Below are positions 5,029 through 6,881 of a stretch of DNA of 6,881 nt, piece after piece. The stretch is from Firmicutes bacterium CAG:449 (lineage in GTDB: Bacteria > Bacillota_I > Bacilli_A > RFN20 > CAG-449): assembly GCA_000432895.1 (NCBI GenBank), contig FR889370.1, forward strand, positions 6,875 through 13,755. The letters are read 5' to 3'. The position numbers and the translations under genes are program-made. How positions within the stretch are numbered: position 1 is the stretch's first letter; every line of letters starts with the position of its first letter. Below the pieces are notes generated by a model. It saw only the letters and a list, made by a program, of their open reading frames with translations. It did no database searches and was not told the DNA's origin.

Positions 5029-5592
5029 ATGAAAATAAAAATAATTATAAAAAATTTTTTTACTAAAGCAAAATCTTGTTTTTTACATTTGCATGTCGGA
5101 AAAAATTCGTATATAGGAAAAAATGTAAAATTTAAAAATCCTAAAGAATATTTAATAGGTGCAAGAGTTAGCATAAGACCAAATGTAGAAATATTTTGTG
5201 ATGAAATATCAATAGGAGATGATTCTGATATTGGAACAAGAACTCGTTTTGATGGAAAAGTTGAAATTCAACAAACAGTTCTTATAGGACCGGATTGTTA
5301 TATATCTTCTTATGATCATAATTATAAGGATATATCGAAATCGATTAAAGATGCAGGAATTGTTGATAAAGGAAAAAAAATAATTGGAAATGAAACATGG
5401 ATAGGAATTCATTCTGTGATTGTTGGGGGGGTATCTATAGGGAAACATTGCGTAATTGGTGCAAATTCTGTTGTTACACAAGATATTCCTGACTATTCTG
5501 TTGTAGTTGGAGCGCCTGCTAAAATTATTTCAAGATATGATTTTGAAAAAAATATGTATATTAAATTAAAAGAAAGTGAAAAAAATGAATAA
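5029..5592 (+). CDS. Hexapeptide-repeat acyltransferase, probable polysaccharide O-acetyltransferase
   Basis: This 187-residue protein has a left-handed beta-helix of hexapeptide repeats (about 24-165) and belongs to the maltose/galactoside O-acetyltransferase-like group that includes WbbJ and WcaF. It probably transfers acetyl from acetyl-CoA to a sugar of the repeat unit. Visible features are repeated IG(D/K/N)x turns, the SYDHNY segment (94-99) with the likely catalytic H97, ETWIG (122-126), and the C-terminal VVVGAPAKII (158-167). A basic amphipathic N-terminus (MKIKIIIKNFFTKAK) may associate with the membrane. The ATG at 5029 has AAGGAA eight bases upstream; an ATG at 5024 hits a stop after two codons. 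Codons 133-134 plus the next base form a run of seven G (5425-5431), unusual in this sequence. Isoleucine codons are about half ATA, unlike the cys genes. Confidence 0.88.
   Translation: MKIKIIIKNFFTKAKSCFLHLHVGKNSYIGKNVKFKNPKEYLIGARVSIRPNVEIFCDEISIGDDSDIGTRTRFDGKVEIQQTVLIGPDCYISSYDHNYKDISKSIKDAGIVDKGKKIIGNETWIGIHSVIVGGVSIGKHCVIGANSVVTQDIPDYSVVVGAPAKIISRYDFEKNMYIKLKESEKNE
5425..5431 (+). repeat. Homopolymer run of seven G inside the acyltransferase gene
   Basis: The sequence GTT GGG GGG GTA encodes V-G-G-V. Loss of one G gives a TAG stop two codons after the tract; gain of one G gives about 20 unrelated residues and then TGA. In a genome this AT-rich, where glycine is mostly GGA or GGT, the tract is a candidate slipped-strand switch. 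Confidence 0.9.
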
Positions 5593-6718
5593 AAAAAATA
5601 TTGTAAAAAAAATTGTATATTATTTATCATCTGTTTTAGCACTTTTTTCAAATAAAAAATTAAATAATGTTAATTTTAAAATTGATACAATTTTAAAAAA
5701 TCATCCATTATTTGAAAAGGATACTTTCAATAATAATTTTGTTTTTGAAAAAGTTGATTTATGTTGTGTTGTTCCTTTTTTTAATGTAAAACAAGAATTT
5801 ATCGATGATTGTTTACTTAGTTTAATTAATCAAAAAACTAAGTATTCTTATAAAATTATTTGTATAAATGATGGGTCAATAGATAACACAAAAGAAAAAA
5901 TTCAAAAATATGTTGATATATATCCAAATAAGATAATGATGATATCACAAGAAAATGGTGGAATATCTAGAGCTAGAAACAAAGGAATTTCTTATGCAAA
6001 TTGTGATTATATAGGATTTATAGATCAAGATGACTGGGTAGATGAATTGTATATAGAAAAATTATTGAATATAGCAAAAAAAAATAATATAGATATTGTT
6101 AAATGCACTCATTCTGTTTACAAAAATGATAAAAAAATAAGTACTTTTGCTTTAAAAGATGATTTAATTAATCATGAAATAGGAATTAAGATATTTGAAT
6201 ATTCTGGCATGATTTGGAGTGGCATATATAGAAGAAATATTTTTGATAAAATTAGATTTCCAATAGAATATTGGTACGAAGATATGATTTCGCGTTTCTT
6301 AATTTATAGAATGGGAAATTCATTTGCTAGTATTTCAGAATCACTTTATTGTAAGCGAAAACATGAAAATAATGCAAGTATTACTATTTGGCAAAAAGAA
6401 AATGTTAAATGTATTGATCATTTGTATTTAGTTGAAAATTTAACTTTTTATTCAATGGATTTAAATAAATTTGATAAAGTGACTTGCAAAAATTTAATGA
6501 ATGAATTGGGGGCTTTTTTTTTATGGCGCATAAAGAATTTACCAAAAAAGATACAAAAATCTGCTTTTTATGAAGCAAGCGAATTTATTAACAAAATAAA
6601 AATAGATATTAGTCTTTTCTCTAAATTAGAATTGCAAATATATGATTCTTATATAAATAAAAAATTTAAAAAATGGAAATATCTTTCATGGAAACAATGG
6701 TCTATTATTAAGGAATAG
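5585..6718 (+). CDS. Glycosyltransferase family 2, GT-A fold
   Basis: This 377-residue enzyme uses the ATG at 5585, which overlaps the acyltransferase stop by 8 bases; a GTG three codons earlier is possible but lacks a ribosome site. The N-terminal extension (1-57) has a basic start and a hydrophobic patch (about 10-21). The GT-A domain begins at LCCVVPFFNV (59-68), followed by ICINDGSIDNT (92-102), QENGGISRARNKGI (122-135) and the metal/nucleotide-binding DQDD (147-150). WYEDM (230-234) supplies the likely catalytic base region. The region after residue 260 is less conserved, with aromatic and basic patches, and is a typical C-terminal extension. It should add a sugar to the lipid-linked repeat unit. 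Several A8 runs lie near the start (5591-5598, 5605-5612), and G5-C-T9 lies at 6508-6522. Many isoleucines are ATA. Confidence 0.9.
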   Translation: MNKKNIVKKIVYYLSSVLALFSNKKLNNVNFKIDTILKNHPLFEKDTFNNNFVFEKVDLCCVVPFFNVKQEFIDDCLLSLINQKTKYSYKIICINDGSIDNTKEKIQKYVDIYPNKIMMISQENGGISRARNKGISYANCDYIGFIDQDDWVDELYIEKLLNIAKKNNIDIVKCTHSVYKNDKKISTFALKDDLINHEIGIKIFEYSGMIWSGIYRRNIFDKIRFPIEYWYEDMISRFLIYRMGNSFASISESLYCKRKHENNASITIWQKENVKCIDHLYLVENLTFYSMDLNKFDKVTCKNLMNELGAFFLWRIKNLPKKIQKSAFYEASEFINKIKIDISLFSKLELQIYDSYINKKFKKWKYLSWKQWSIIKE

Positions 6719-6720
6719 TT

Positions 6721-6881
6721 ATGATTTATTTTGTATTAGATAACAAAAATGACATAGAAAAATTGTCTTTTTTAAACGATAATAGTAGTTTTCATGTTCA
6801 ATTTTTATTGCCAAAAAAACATATAAACACTTTAAAAGAATTAATTAGTTATTCAAACGAAATAATCAAATTAACATCTAA
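6721..6881 (+). CDS. Start of an unidentified gene, partial
   Basis: The open frame runs from ATG 6721 off the right edge (53 complete codons). AAGGAA (6710-6715) stands five bases before the ATG, and the previous stop is 2 bp away, so it is the next operon gene. The visible part begins MIYFVLDNKNDIEKLSFLND and then VQFLLPKKHINTLKELI: a short beta strand, a polar helix, a second strand and another helix. It has no signal peptide or membrane segment. An alternating strand-helix start suits a nucleotide-sugar-dependent transferase (for example GT52-like), but I do not recognise the family and assign no function. Confidence 0.75.
   Translation, partial: MIYFVLDNKNDIEKLSFLNDNSSFHVQFLLPKKHINTLKELISYSNEIIKLTS

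Noticed and set aside
5209..5481. 90-codon minus-strand open frame inside the acyltransferase gene
   Set aside because: Antisense shadow of the hexapeptide-repeat gene, with no recognisable domain and no ribosome site.
5576..5584. GTG start three codons upstream for the family 2 glycosyltransferase
   Set aside because: No Shine-Dalgarno match upstream. The ATG at 5585 has AGAAAG eight bases before it, though neither site is strong.
1..6881. tRNA, rRNA, CRISPR arrays, insertion sequences, prophage genes
   Set aside because: No cloverleaf, regularly spaced repeats, transposase or phage motifs were seen on either strand.

Overview
The window is very AT-rich, with runs of A and T throughout and strongly A/T-ending codons. 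Its genes use strong Shine-Dalgarno sites of the AGGAGG type. UGA is read as stop (it ends the first gene) and all visible tryptophans are UGG, so this is not a Mycoplasma-type code. Together these suggest a low-GC Bacillota, perhaps an Erysipelotrichia-like or other gut-type Bacilli lineage. The lineage is an inference; no marker gene is present.

Layout. (1) Bases 1-810: the 3' end of a cysteine synthase gene (cysK), coupled through an ATGA overlap to serine O-acetyltransferase (cysE), together the two-step serine-to-cysteine pathway. (2) Bases 814-1050, minus strand: a small XRE-family repressor-like gene that converges on cysE only 3 bp away, with a TTG start and a near-ideal ribosome binding site. 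A T-tract hairpin lies across the cysE/XRE junction. (3) Bases 1051-1339: a 289-bp intergenic region between the XRE gene and the next operon. It holds two inverted repeats, a repeated T-rich 12-mer, a plausible sigma-A promoter and a hairpin at the predicted 5' end of the transcript. (4) Bases 1340 to the window end: a plus-strand surface-polysaccharide operon. In order it contains a polyprenyl-phosphate sugar-1-phosphate transferase (chain initiation), a NusG paralogue of the LoaP type (predicted antiterminator), two GT-B glycosyltransferases, a hexapeptide-repeat O-acyltransferase, a GT-A (family 2) glycosyltransferase, and the start of an unidentified gene. No flippase, polymerase or chain-length regulator is in the window, so the locus must continue to the right.

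How the genes fit together. The first operon enzyme should load a sugar phosphate onto undecaprenyl phosphate. The glycosyltransferases extend it and the acyltransferase decorates it. The NusG-like protein probably helps RNA polymerase read the whole long operon. Apart from a 132-bp gap before the NusG-like gene, the operon genes overlap or lie within 12 bp of each other. That gap contains a locally GC-rich segment and a hairpin.

Most worth checking: the leader hairpin and the pre-NusG element as candidate antiterminator targets; a run of seven G in the acyltransferase gene that could make O-acylation phase-variable; and a clear change in isoleucine codon choice between the cys genes and the distal polysaccharide genes.
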